64,000 nt of DNA from NCBI RefSeq assembly GCF_008973465.1, contig NZ_WBXN01000001.1:124001-188000 (forward strand), read 5' to 3'. Numbering within the stretch: position 1 is the stretch's first letter; every line of letters begins with the position of its first letter. This DNA comes from Streptomyces sp. SS1-1 (lineage in GTDB: Bacteria; Actinomycetota; Actinomycetes; Streptomycetales; Streptomycetaceae). Shown here piece after piece: positions 17,969 to 26,350 of this stretch. The notes beneath the pieces are model-generated. The model searched no databases, was not told the DNA's origin, and worked only from the letters and a program-made list of their open reading frames with translations. Both the position numbers and the translations under genes were made by a program.

Positions 17969-20254
17969 GTGAGCAACGAGACAGCCGGTCACCTGACCCC
18001 GGGCCCTCACCAAGTGGACGTGGACGGCCTCACCCAGCGCTACCACGTCCACGGATCGGGCCCGGTCTGCCTGGCCGTGCCCGGCGGCCCGGGTGTCGAC
18101 TGGGCATCCCTGCGGACACCGGAACTCGAGGAGTTCCTGACCATGGTGTACGTGGAACCGCTGGGCACCGGCGACTCGCAGCGCCTCCCCTCTCACCCGT
18201 ACGGCTACACCCGTGAGCGTTACACCCGCAGCCTGACCGGGCTGCTCGACCGGCTGGCACTCCCCCGGGTCTTCCTGCTCGGCCACTCCCACGGTGCCTT
18301 CGTCGCGCAGCACCTCGCGCTGCACCACCCCGACCGGCTGCACGGTCTGGTTCTGTACGAGGGCGCTCCCGTGACGGGTCCCGAGCACATGGCGGAGGCC
18401 GCCGCCAGGGTGGACGCGTTCGTCCGGCGCAACCAAGGCCGGCCGGAGCTTCCCTCGGCGCTCGCCGCCCTGCAGGCCGTCGGATCAAGCACCGACGACG
18501 CCTCCATCACCGCGGCCCTGCGCGGTCTGCTGCCGGTCTACTTCGCTCGGTACTGGGACCGCGAGGACGAGTTCCGCGCGTTCCGCTCCACGGTCACCTG
18601 CACGTACGTCTCGACGGAGCACGAGGCGGGAGAACCCGACGTCATCGACGACAGGGACGCCCTGCCCGGACTCACCGTTCCCACTCTGGTCCTGGTCGGC
18701 CGCCACGACGTGATCTGCGGGCCGCGATGGGCCGAGGAACTCCACTCGCTGATACCCGGATCCCGGCTGGCGGTGCTGGAGGACAGCGGGCACCTCGGCC
18801 ACGTCGAGGAACCCGAGGCGTTCGCGCGGGCCGTGCGCGGCTTCGTGGAGTCCACGCGGACGGAAGCCGAGCCCCGTACCGGGGGCGCCGTACCTGAGGA
18901 GCTGCGGGCACTCTCCGGCCCGGTGTTCATGCCCGGCACGGACGAGTACGCCGCCGAATGCGCCACGTTCAATCTCAACCTCTCCTTCCGGCCGGCTCTC
19001 GTCGTGGGGGCCGCCTGTGAGGACGACGTCCGGGCGGCGGTGCGGTTCGCCGCCGCCCGGGGCATGCCGATCGCGGTGAAGTCCTCGGGGCACCAGTTCG
19101 TGTCGCCGGCGGAGGACGCCGTGCTCGTCACGACGGAACGGATGAAGCGCCTGTCGGTGGACGGGGACCGGCGCACCGTCAGTGCCGAGGCCGGCCTGCG
19201 CTGGAGCGAAGTGCTGCCGCGCACGGCGGACGCCGGCCTCACTCCCGTCGCGGGTTCCGCCCCCGAGGTCGGGGTGGTCGGGTACACCCTCGGAGGAGGC
19301 CAGAGTCCGCTGCTCGGCCGGACCCACGGATACGCGGCCGATCATGTGCGCCGCATGAACGTGGTGACGGCGGACGGCGAACTGCGCACGGTGGCACCGG
19401 ACACCGAGCCGGACCTGTTCTGGGCCCTGCTCGGAGGGAAGGGCAACTTCGGTGTCGTGACCGAGATCGAGTTCGACGTCTTCCCCGTGACCCGCTTCTA
19501 CGGCGGCGGCATCTACTTCGCGGGCGAGGACCTGGCCGCCGTGCTGGACGCCTGGCGGTTGTGGGTGCCGACCGTGCCGGAGGAGATGACGACGTCCCTC
19601 GGTGTCCAGCGGCTTCCCGACCTGCCGGCGCTGCCCCCGCCCCTGCGAGGCGCGTTCGTCGTGCACGTGCGGATCGGCTACCTGGGGTCCGCAGACGACG
19701 GCGAGAGGCTCGTGGCCCCGCTCCGGGCGGCGGCGCCGGTCCTCCTCGACGCGGTCGGGGAAAAGCCCGTCACCGCCGTCGGGGAGATCCACATGGACCC
19801 CGTGGAGCCGATGCCGTACTTCGACCGGAGCCTGTCCCTGCGGGAGTTCCCCGAGAAGGCGGCGCAGACCCTGGTGGAACTCGTGGGGTCCGGCTCCGGC
19901 TGCCGGCTGGCGAACTTCGAGATTCGGGCGCTCGGTGGTGCGCTGGACCGGGAGCCGCGCGTCGCCAACGCGGTCTCGATGAGGGGCATTCCGTTCGTCA
20001 CCTTCGGCCTCGCGGTCGGCGGTGCCGACCGTGCGGACGACCTGAGGAGGGATCTGGCGAAGGTCGTGGACGGCCTCGCGCCTTGGGCGGCGGACCGGGG
20101 CATGGTGAACTTCCTCTCGCCGGACGAGGCCGCGGACACCGACGGCGTACGGGCGGTGTACGGGCCGGAGCGCTACGACAGGCTCGCCGAGGTGAAGCGG
20201 CGCTACGACCCCGCCAATCTGTTCCGTCACAACCACAACGTCCTTCCAGCCTGA
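17969..20254 (+). CDS. Alpha/beta-hydrolase fused to FAD-linked (BBE-type) oxidoreductase
   Basis: A 761-residue two-domain protein. Residues 1 to about 295 are an alpha/beta hydrolase of proline-iminopeptidase-like type: PGGPGVDW, nucleophile elbow GHSHG (Ser107), acid in VGRHD, His in DSGHLGH, so the triad is complete. Residues about 330-761 are a PCMH/BBE FAD oxidase: KSSGHQF (the His that usually binds FAD covalently), GVVGYTLGGG, GGKGNFGVVT, and the C-terminal YDPANLFRHNHNV. The second covalent Cys of bicovalent enzymes is absent. Start at GTG 17969, GGAG 7-8 bases upstream; a long in-frame extension begins at 17696 but has no homologous content. Each half is usually a separate protein. 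Confidence 0.85.
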   Translation: MSNETAGHLTPGPHQVDVDGLTQRYHVHGSGPVCLAVPGGPGVDWASLRTPELEEFLTMVYVEPLGTGDSQRLPSHPYGYTRERYTRSLTGLLDRLALPRVFLLGHSHGAFVAQHLALHHPDRLHGLVLYEGAPVTGPEHMAEAAARVDAFVRRNQGRPELPSALAALQAVGSSTDDASITAALRGLLPVYFARYWDREDEFRAFRSTVTCTYVSTEHEAGEPDVIDDRDALPGLTVPTLVLVGRHDVICGPRWAEELHSLIPGSRLAVLEDSGHLGHVEEPEAFARAVRGFVESTRTEAEPRTGGAVPEELRALSGPVFMPGTDEYAAECATFNLNLSFRPALVVGAACEDDVRAAVRFAAARGMPIAVKSSGHQFVSPAEDAVLVTTERMKRLSVDGDRRTVSAEAGLRWSEVLPRTADAGLTPVAGSAPEVGVVGYTLGGGQSPLLGRTHGYAADHVRRMNVVTADGELRTVAPDTEPDLFWALLGGKGNFGVVTEIEFDVFPVTRFYGGGIYFAGEDLAAVLDAWRLWVPTVPEEMTTSLGVQRLPDLPALPPPLRGAFVVHVRIGYLGSADDGERLVAPLRAAAPVLLDAVGEKPVTAVGEIHMDPVEPMPYFDRSLSLREFPEKAAQTLVELVGSGSGCRLANFEIRALGGALDREPRVANAVSMRGIPFVTFGLAVGGADRADDLRRDLAKVVDGLAPWAADRGMVNFLSPDEAADTDGVRAVYGPERYDRLAEVKRRYDPANLFRHNHNVLPA

Positions 20255-20300
20255 GCGCCCTGCCCCCGTGGTCGAAGACCGCATCGCCTGTTCTTGTACA

Positions 20301-20324
20301 GGAGCCCGCCGAGGCTCCCTTCTT
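20301..20324 (+). terminator. Intrinsic terminator after the fusion gene
   Basis: GGAGCC / GGCTCC perfect 6-bp stem with a CGCCGA loop, followed by CTTCTT. It lies 47 bases past the stop of the hydrolase/oxidase fusion. Confidence 0.5.
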
Positions 20325-20487
20325 CGGCGTGCTTGGCATGGACTCGGCCACGGGGAGGCACGTTGAGCGCGAGTAGGGGTGCGGTCCGCCGGGCGAGGTC
20401 CGGTGGACGCCGGACATTCCAGGGGAGACGCATGCGCCGACGGGGACACGAGACCCGCTCGGCTCACCCCCTGACGCGAATGGACGG

Positions 20488-20985
20488 TCAGTCCCCCGGG
20501 CCGGCCAGGAGGTGGGAGCAGGTGGAGCGGGCGACGAACGCGAAGCCGTCGTAGTCCCGGGCCGGAACGAGCGGCGCCGTGTGGAAGCGGTGGACGTTCG
20601 CGCCGAAACCGCGCTGCGCCTGCGGACTGTCGAGCCACGGTTCCGGCCCGGTCCTCAGGTCGGCGTAGTAGTCACCGCTCACGGCGTCCGCGAGCCGCGC
20701 CTCGATGCTGCGGATGCCGGTGCCGAGGCGGTGCCGCACGGGAGGACCTTGGAGGTCGTCGCCGCGCCAGGCCAGGAAGGACCCCTTGCCGAAGAGGAGG
20801 GCCAGGGCGTAGCAGGCGTCGCCGTACCGTTCGCGGAGCCGGCTGCCCAGGGCCGGATTCCCCTCCCCTTTGGTGCGACACCGGCACCCTCGCGGGCGAT
20901 CTGACTGCCGTGAACTGCGAGGTCGAGGCCGGGCTCACCGGTGAGCCGGTGACCGCGGCGCTGATCGCCGCTTCGTTCCGTTCGC
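20488..20985 (-). pseudogene. Erythromycin-esterase-family remnant
   Basis: Minus-strand frames give the C-terminal part of an erythromycin-esterase-like hydrolase. One frame shows AVHGSQIAREGAGVA (the family's HNxHIAR segment, with the Asn changed to Gly), and a second frame continues with NPALGSRLRERYGDACYAL, GKGSFLAWRGDD and a tail ending near 20488. The two pieces need a frameshift near 20875, and the N-terminal 250 or so residues are missing. It is therefore a broken gene. The 83-residue frame open at its end is not an independent gene. Confidence 0.65.
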
Positions 20986-21198
20986 CACAGGCGGCCGAGG
21001 CGTCCGGAGCGAGGACCGGGCACGGTTCGTTCACTCGGTGACACCGAGACCATGACTGGGAGGCCCGGCACGAGCAAGCGGCCGCCCGAGGAGGATGCTC
21101 CCTCGGTACGCGACACTTCCGGAGTTCCGGCGGAGGTTCCGAGCCGGACGAACTGGGGCGCGGAGCACCCACCGCCACCCTGTCAGGGGCGTGAACGC

Positions 21199-21354
21199 TC
21201 AAGCCGCAGCGTGGCCGCCGGCGTTCGACACCGTGGACGAGGCTGCACGGCTATGCACCCGCTCGGCGGTCGCCGGGACTCCGAGGCGGCGGAGGGCGAC
21301 GCTCGCCATGACGAACAGCGCGGCGAACACGGCCAGGAGCACCACCCAGACCAT
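21199..21354 (-). CDS. Possible small membrane protein (51 residues)
   Basis: An open frame starting MVWVVLLAVFAALFVMASVA, one clear membrane helix, followed by a 30-residue basic, small-residue tail. It lies 65 bases after the DUF1540 gene on the same strand. A GGGAAG is found about 9 bases upstream. No family recognised; it may be chance or the end of a decayed gene. The region 20986-21198 beside it shows nothing else. Confidence 0.25.
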   Translation of the reverse strand: MVWVVLLAVFAALFVMASVALRRLGVPATAERVHSRAASSTVSNAGGHAAA

Positions 21355-21419
21355 CAGCTGTCGGCTTCCCGCGGCCTGCCAGCTGGTCAACACGGCGGAC
21401 GTGGTTCGGTGTGCGGGGC

Positions 21420-21722
21420 TTACGTCCGCTCGTAGGTGAGGCAGTCCACCTGCTCCTGCTCGAGGCCCACGGCGATGGCCGGGGCGTGGCACTCGAGTCC
21501 GCTGTTGTGGCGGCAGTCGGCCATCTTGCAGGCGCCGACCCTGCCCGTCGTCGAAGGTTCACCGCCCTCGAGGTCGGCGCCCATGAACGTGTCGCAGACA
21601 GGACTGTCGAGGTCCCCCACGGTGATCGCCGCGGCGTGGCACGCGTGGTCATGGTTGTACGCGCAGCCCTCGGCCGCGCATTCGCTGATGACGGGCAGTT
21701 GCATGACGGGTGCGGCTGTCAT
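21420..21722 (-). CDS. DUF1540 cysteine-rich protein
   Basis: A 100-residue protein with two DUF1540-like repeats: CAAEGCAYNHDHACHAAAI then CDTF in the first half, and CKMADCRHNSGLECHAPAI then CLTY in the second. The evenly spaced Cys/His pattern suggests metal binding. Function of the family is unknown. Start has a purine-rich AGAGGGG upstream. Divergent neighbours are short; no operon partner is evident apart from the tentative small membrane protein. Confidence 0.85.
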   Translation of the reverse strand: MTAAPVMQLPVISECAAEGCAYNHDHACHAAAITVGDLDSPVCDTFMGADLEGGEPSTTGRVGACKMADCRHNSGLECHAPAIAVGLEQEQVDCLTYERT

Positions 21723-21928
21723 GGCGGATCGCCCCTCTCTTGAGGTCGTGCGGAGCGTCCGGAGCCGGTTCTTCTGAAGCCGTCGGCGCTTTGGACCGTG
21801 CTCAGCGGCTGCGGCACGGTATCCGTCCGTGCCCGCCGCTGGCGGAACGCTCCTCTCCTGTCTTCCACTGTCCGTGACGGCACCGGGCTGCGCATGTCCA
21901 CAGGGGGCGGCGGCCGGGAACCCGCGGG

Positions 21929-22354
21929 CTACTTGCCGTGCAGGTGCGTGCTCAGGCGTGACAGCAGGGGCAGTGCCGCCTCGAGCGTCCTGCGTTCGTC
22001 GGCGTCGAGGACGGCGTTGATCGCGGCGCCGAGCCAGTCGGCGCGCCGCAGGCGTTCCTCGGTGAGACGGTCGCGTCCCGCCTGCGTGAGGTGGAGCAGG
22101 AGCTTGCGCCCGTCGCCCGGGTGCGCCTCGGCCCGTACGAAATCCTGAGCCAGCAGGTCTTTCACGGTCTTGGCCGCCGACTGGTGGGTGACTCCGCGCT
22201 GCTGCGCGATCTCGGCAGTCGTCAGCGGGCCGCCGCGGTCCAGGTAGCCCAGCACGGCGGACTCGCCGGGCGGCATCGTGTCGGCGGCGCGCACCGTGCG
22301 GACGAGCCCGCCGATGGTCAGCCGGAGTTCCTCGGCCAGTTGTCTGTCGTCCAT
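21929..22354 (-). CDS. MarR-family transcriptional regulator
   Basis: A 141-residue winged-helix regulator: LTTAEIAQQRGVTHQSAAKTVKDLLAQ is the recognition helix region and DGRKLLLHLTQAGRDRL the wing and following helix. Start taken at ATG 22354; a GTG at 22363 gives three more residues. The AT-rich upstream stretch (22365-22410, with ATATCAATTGAG) is the likely shared promoter and operator with the divergent, broken metallo-hydrolase gene. Confidence 0.87.
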   Translation of the reverse strand: MDDRQLAEELRLTIGGLVRTVRAADTMPPGESAVLGYLDRGGPLTTAEIAQQRGVTHQSAAKTVKDLLAQDFVRAEAHPGDGRKLLLHLTQAGRDRLTEERLRRADWLGAAINAVLDADERRTLEAALPLLSRLSTHLHGK

Positions 22355-22432
22355 GACCGTCACTTTACCTGTTTATATCAATTGAGTTGTACAGTCTAGT
22401 TTTAGATATTCGCACGCTCGGAAGGCCCCCTC

Positions 22433-23066
22433 GTGAAGCGCCCATGCCTGCGTCACGCTCGAGAAGGACGGCACCCGGCTGGTCGTCGACCCCGGCGCGT
22501 TCACCCCGGACGCGGCCGGAGCCGTCGCCCGGGCCCACGCCGTACTGATCACCCATGAACACTTCGACCACTTCGACGAACAGGTCGTCGCCGCCGCTCT
22601 TCAGGCGCGGCCCGACCTGCAGGTCTACGGCACCTCCGCCGTCGCGGCCGCCCTCGGCAGCCACGGCGGGCGCGTGCATGTCGTCGCCGCGGGTGACGCC
22701 TTCAGCGTGGGGTCGGTCACTGTCAGTGTCCACGGCCACCGGCATGCGCGGATCCACCCCGACATCCCGTGCCCCGACAATGTCGGGTACCTCCTCGGTG
22801 ACGGTGCCGTCCACCATCCCGGCGACGCCTACTGCGTGCACGACGCCCCCGTGCGCACCCTCCTGCCGCCGACCAGCGGCCCCTGGACGAATCTCGGTGA
22901 GGCCGCCGACTACGTCCGCGCCGTCAAGCCCGAGCGTGTCGTGGAGATCCACGAACTCATGCTGAGCGACCTGGGCCGGCAGTCCACCGCGAATCTCCTC
23001 GGTGAGAAGGGGCTGACCGGCATTCCGATCGAGCGGCTCGAGCCCGGCACCTGCGTTCAGGTGTGA
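22433..23066 (+). pseudogene. MBL-fold metallo-hydrolase with frameshifted start
   Basis: From 22443 to the end the frame encodes a UlaG-like metallo-hydrolase: HACVTLEKDGTRLVVDPG, the zinc motif THEHFDHFD, VSVHGHRHARIH, and VHHPGDAY. The well-placed start, GTG at 22433 with GGAAGG 7 bases upstream, is in a different frame; in the coding frame a TGA lies at 22434. A short deletion (about 11 bases by comparison with the usual MKLTxxxHACV start) explains it. Either the gene is dead or a sequence error is present. It is divergent from MarR, which probably once regulated it. Confidence 0.65.
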
Positions 23067-23590
23067 GACTCCCCGGCGCCTTCGGTCATTCGCGCAGTAG
23101 GGGGCCTGCCCGGTTGTCGTGGTGCGGCAGGAGGACGACCCGGCGCTGAAGGTCCCGACGCGGCCGGGAGGGCGTCGGGCGGGCCGCCCGGGCGGGCCGG
23201 CCCTGGGCCGACCGGCCGTTTCACCAATGCTGGAAGCAGGAGTACGACGACGACCACGCACCACGGCGCGTGACCGGCACCGCCTTCCGTGATCGTCACC
23301 GGCTTCCGGAGGGACCGGTCACCATGAGCTCACGTCACCTCCTCCGCCGCTCCGCCGCCCCGCCCGGCGGGCGCCGCTCAGGCGCGCTCCCCGACGGCCA
23401 GTACACGGATCCGATGGCCTGGCTCAAGGACGCCGGGTGAGGCCCTTTTCAGACGCGCCCGTCCGGTCCGCAGGGCTCCCGGCGGGCCCCGTTCAAGGGC
23501 GCTGCGGCCGACGTCGCCCACCCACGCCAAGCGGGGCGTGCGGGCGCCGCTCTCCTGCCCATATCCGCCCCTTCACGCGGCAACCTCATG
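23067..23590. other. Intergenic region, possible gene debris
   Basis: About 520 bases upstream of the TetR promoter. An ATG frame at 23324-23440 (38 codons) has a GGAGGG 10 bases upstream but no recognisable motif. Nothing else can be supported. Confidence 0.4.
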
Positions 23591-23612
23591 TTAGATTGTG
23601 TACGCCATCTTA
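23591..23612. promoter_or_regulatory. TetR-type operator, site C (autoregulatory)
   Basis: TTAGAT (23591-23596), 10-base spacer, ATCTTA (23607-23612; one arm mismatch). It lies 68 bases before the TetR start, the position expected for autoregulation. An overlapping ATCTT-AG-AAGAT palindrome follows at 23607. Confidence 0.7.
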
Positions 23613-23679
23613 GAAGATAGACGGCAGGCGTAATCTTCGGGGTGCAGCAGACCGCTGCTCGACGTCACGGAGGTGTTGG

Positions 23680-24252
23680 ATGAGCCGCGTCTCGCAAGCG
23701 GAAGCGCGCGCCAACCGGGAGCGAGTGGTGGCCGCGGCCGCCCGGCTGTTCCGTGAAGACGGTGTGGCCAAGGTCGGCATCGCGGATGTGATGAAGTCGA
23801 TCGGACTCACCCAGGGCGGCTTCTACAAGCAGTTCGCCTCCAAGGCCGCGCTTGTCGACGAAGCTACCGCCAAGGCGTTCACCGACAACTTGCAGGACCT
23901 GCTGGCCTTGGACCAAGAGGCCGGGGAGCACCAGGCGGCCTGGCAGTCGCTGCTCGAGTCCTACTTCTCCGTCGAGCATCGCGACAACCCTGGTTCCGGT
24001 TGCCCCGCGGCCGGGTTCGTCGGCGATGTCGCGCGTGAGCCCGAGCACAGGGAGACGTACGCCAAGGGCGTCCAGGAACTCGCGGAGTGGATCGCGCCCG
24101 GAGAGGCCGGCCTGGCCACCTACGCCACGCTCGTCGGCGGCATTCTCCTTGCCCGGGCCACCGCGGGCACTCCCCTGTCGGAACAGATCCTGCGGGCTTC
24201 ACACGCCGCAGCGGCGAGGGCCGCCGACAGCACTGAGTCGTCGAACGGCTGA
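23680..24252 (+). CDS. TetR-family regulator (candidate master of the local operator sites)
   Basis: A 190-residue repressor. The N-terminal helix-turn-helix is clear: RERVVAAAARLFREDGVAKVGIADVM, then SIGLTQGGFYKQFASKAALV. The C-terminal ligand domain resembles the LmrA/YxaF-type TetR group, with GCPAAGFVGDVARE. GGAGGTG stands just upstream of the ATG. Because its own promoter carries one of five matching inverted repeats in the surrounding 9 kb, it is the best candidate for the protein that binds them. Ligand unknown; neighbours suggest a quinone-like, electrophilic or aromatic signal, which is inference. Confidence 0.9.
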   Translation: MSRVSQAEARANRERVVAAAARLFREDGVAKVGIADVMKSIGLTQGGFYKQFASKAALVDEATAKAFTDNLQDLLALDQEAGEHQAAWQSLLESYFSVEHRDNPGSGCPAAGFVGDVAREPEHRETYAKGVQELAEWIAPGEAGLATYATLVGGILLARATAGTPLSEQILRASHAAAARAADSTESSNG

Positions 24253-24514
24253 GATGTCACGCCTGCCTGGCCTCTTCAACCGCTCGACAACGCACAAGTA
24301 GGCCGTCGGCGACGATGCGACTCAGGCCGACCACGCCTCTTCGGCGATGAGCCGCTCGGGATGCGCACCCCACGGAACGTCGTAGCCGGGCTGTGCGTGC
24401 CGAACCAGATGCAAGTTCGCACGACAGCCCGGCTCGGACGGCGTCACGGGACAGCGGCCGTGGCACATCAGCTACCCGGCTGCACACCGGGTCGGCGCCG
24501 GTCTGGTTACGGCG

Positions 24515-24880
24515 TCACTCGGAGGTGCCGGACGCTGCCGCGACGGCGGCGCGCACCTCTTGGGCGAACCCCTTCACGGTGTAGCCCGACGGCAGGCTGT
24601 CGATCATGACGAGGTCCGAGATCGCGTTGTGCACGCGCAGCGGCAGGATCGCCTGGTACTCAGGCGAGCGGTACCAGGCCTCCGCTGCGGCACGGTCGGG
24701 GAACTCCATCAGCACGACCAAGCCAGGCCACGAACCCTCGATCACGTCGGGTGCGCCGTTGGCCAGCCACTTCCCGCCGAACGGCTGGACGGTGGCCTCG
24801 ACCTGTTCCAGGTAGGACAGTCCCGCCTCGTTCGGGACGTCGCCGGGGATGCGGAGGTGGTTGATCAGGTAGATGCTCAT
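24515..24880 (-). CDS. DUF1330 family protein
   Basis: A 121-residue dimeric alpha/beta-barrel-type small protein: MSIYLINHLRIPG, GKWLANGAPDVIEGSWPG, VVLMEFPDRAAAEAWYRSPEY are typical DUF1330 segments. Function of the family is not established. AAGGAACC precedes the ATG. A perfect operator (site D) lies 41 bases upstream, so it is a likely target of the TetR repressor encoded divergently about 630 bases away. Confidence 0.87.
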   Translation of the reverse strand: MSIYLINHLRIPGDVPNEAGLSYLEQVEATVQPFGGKWLANGAPDVIEGSWPGLVVLMEFPDRAAAEAWYRSPEYQAILPLRVHNAISDLVMIDSLPSGYTVKGFAQEVRAAVAAASGTSE

Positions 24881-24920
24881 GGGAGGTTCCTTCGGGAGGG
24901 CTACGGGGACTGGGCGCGTG

Positions 24921-24954
24921 GCGCAGTTAGATTACGCATGCCATCTAACTGCGC
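24921..24954. promoter_or_regulatory. TetR-type operator, site D (strongest copy)
   Basis: Perfect 12-bp arms GCGCAGTTAGAT (24921-24932) and ATCTAACTGCGC (24943-24954) around a 10-base spacer. It is upstream of the DUF1330 gene and has the best symmetry of the five sites. Confidence 0.75.
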
Positions 24955-25098
24955 GATGGCGAGTCTTGCAACTCCACAGTCGCTCACACCCCACCGGGAG
25001 GACATCTGGTGACCGGCGAAGCTGGTGGGGTCGTCACCTGTCGCGGCGGCGCAGAGCCCCGGCGTCGCCGACCTGCCCCTCGGAGTCACCTACGTCAT

Positions 25099-25120
25099 TT
25101 AGATTGCCAGTGACATCTAT
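25099..25120. promoter_or_regulatory. TetR-type operator, site E
   Basis: TTAGAT (25099-25104), 10-base spacer, ATCTAT (25115-25120), 214 bases before the first GNAT gene. The flanking 19 bases at 25111-25129 match site B exactly. Confidence 0.65.
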
Positions 25121-25333
25121 CACGTGGACGCCGCGCGGTGGCGGCAGACATGATGAGCCCGCCCCATCACGTCCACCGCGTCACCTGCCTCACGAGGTTC
25201 GAATGCCCCTGCCAGAACGCGAGTCCGGCCGACTCGACCGTCCCTCCGTCGCCTCTGCTGTGGCTGGCGGTCCCCCGACCGCGCCCCGTCTGCGTCTCCT
25301 TCCGACCACCGGGTCAGCAGGAGACGTACTCCC

Positions 25334-26176
25334 GTGACCTGGTTCCATACGGACGAGCCAGAAGTGTTTCGCTCCGAGGCGGGGGAATTCCTCGCCACAC
25401 ATCCCGACCTGCACACCATGCTGCTGTCCGGACTCGGCACGATCGAGCAGTCGCGGACCGCGGGTGAAGCCCCGCCCACGCTGCTGGGCTGGTGGCGGGA
25501 GCCGGGCGAGACGGCGACGACAGCCGCGTTCGTGTGGATGCCACCGCACATGCTGACCGCGAGCCACCTCACCCAGGCAGCCGCAACGCACCTGGCCGGG
25601 CTCCTGTCCACTCGATCCGAGCCGTTCACGCACCTCATGGCCGACGACTCGTCGGCTCGAGCCTTCTCCGAAGCGTGGCGGGTGACCACCGGCTCCTCGC
25701 TGAAGAGCGGACCGCGACTGCGCCTGCATCGTCTTGGCCGTCTCGAGTGGCCTCACGTCATCCCGCCCGGGGAGGCACGGACGGTGACCGGCGGCGACCG
25801 AGCGCTTCTCCACGACTGGTGCACCCGCTTCGTCGCGGAGGCCGGCTCGCTCGGCGTGGATCTCGACGCGTTCATCGACGACCGGCTCAGCCGGGGTGGT
25901 TGGCGGTTGTGGACGGTCGGGGGCGAACCGGTGGCCATGGCGGCCATGACGCCGGTGGTGGCCGGCACGGCTCGCCTCACCCCCGTCTACACCCTGCCCG
26001 AACACCGCGGCCGGGGCTACGGAGCCGCTGTCACCGCCGCCGTCTCCCAGGCAGCACGCGACGCCGGAGCGGACCACGTACTGCTCTTCACCGACCTCGC
26101 CAACCCGACGAGCAACAGTATGTATCGGCGCATCGGATACCGGCCCGTCTGCGACTTCCGAATCGTGGTGGCCTGA
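25334..26176 (+). CDS. GNAT-family N-acetyltransferase
   Basis: A 280-residue acetyltransferase. The acetyl-CoA site is in the C-terminal third: LTPVYTLPEHRGRGYGAAVT (motif A, RGRGYG), then HVLLFTDLANPTSNSMYRRI with the NxxSxxxYxxxGY pattern. The N-terminal half is a degenerate second GNAT-like domain. GTG start at 25334 with CAGGAG about 10 bases upstream. An operator of the TetR type lies in its long leader. Substrate unknown. Confidence 0.85.
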   Translation: MTWFHTDEPEVFRSEAGEFLATHPDLHTMLLSGLGTIEQSRTAGEAPPTLLGWWREPGETATTAAFVWMPPHMLTASHLTQAAATHLAGLLSTRSEPFTHLMADDSSARAFSEAWRVTTGSSLKSGPRLRLHRLGRLEWPHVIPPGEARTVTGGDRALLHDWCTRFVAEAGSLGVDLDAFIDDRLSRGGWRLWTVGGEPVAMAAMTPVVAGTARLTPVYTLPEHRGRGYGAAVTAAVSQAARDAGADHVLLFTDLANPTSNSMYRRIGYRPVCDFRIVVA

Positions 26177-26350
26177 CACACGAGATCGATGAATCGGGAC
26201 ACCGCCGTCAGCTGCCCAGCGGTTGCGCGCATGATCGCGGACATCTCGGGGAGCGGGCGCCGACCTCAGGCGCGCTCTTCGCCTCACCCTCGCCTTTCTC
26301 CTGCGTCCGGCATACCGCCGGCGTCACAGCACTTCGACACTGGAGTTCAC

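Noticed and set aside
23324..23440. 38-codon ATG frame
   Set aside because: Ribosome site only approximate, no similarity or structure visible; kept only as a note in the intergenic entry.
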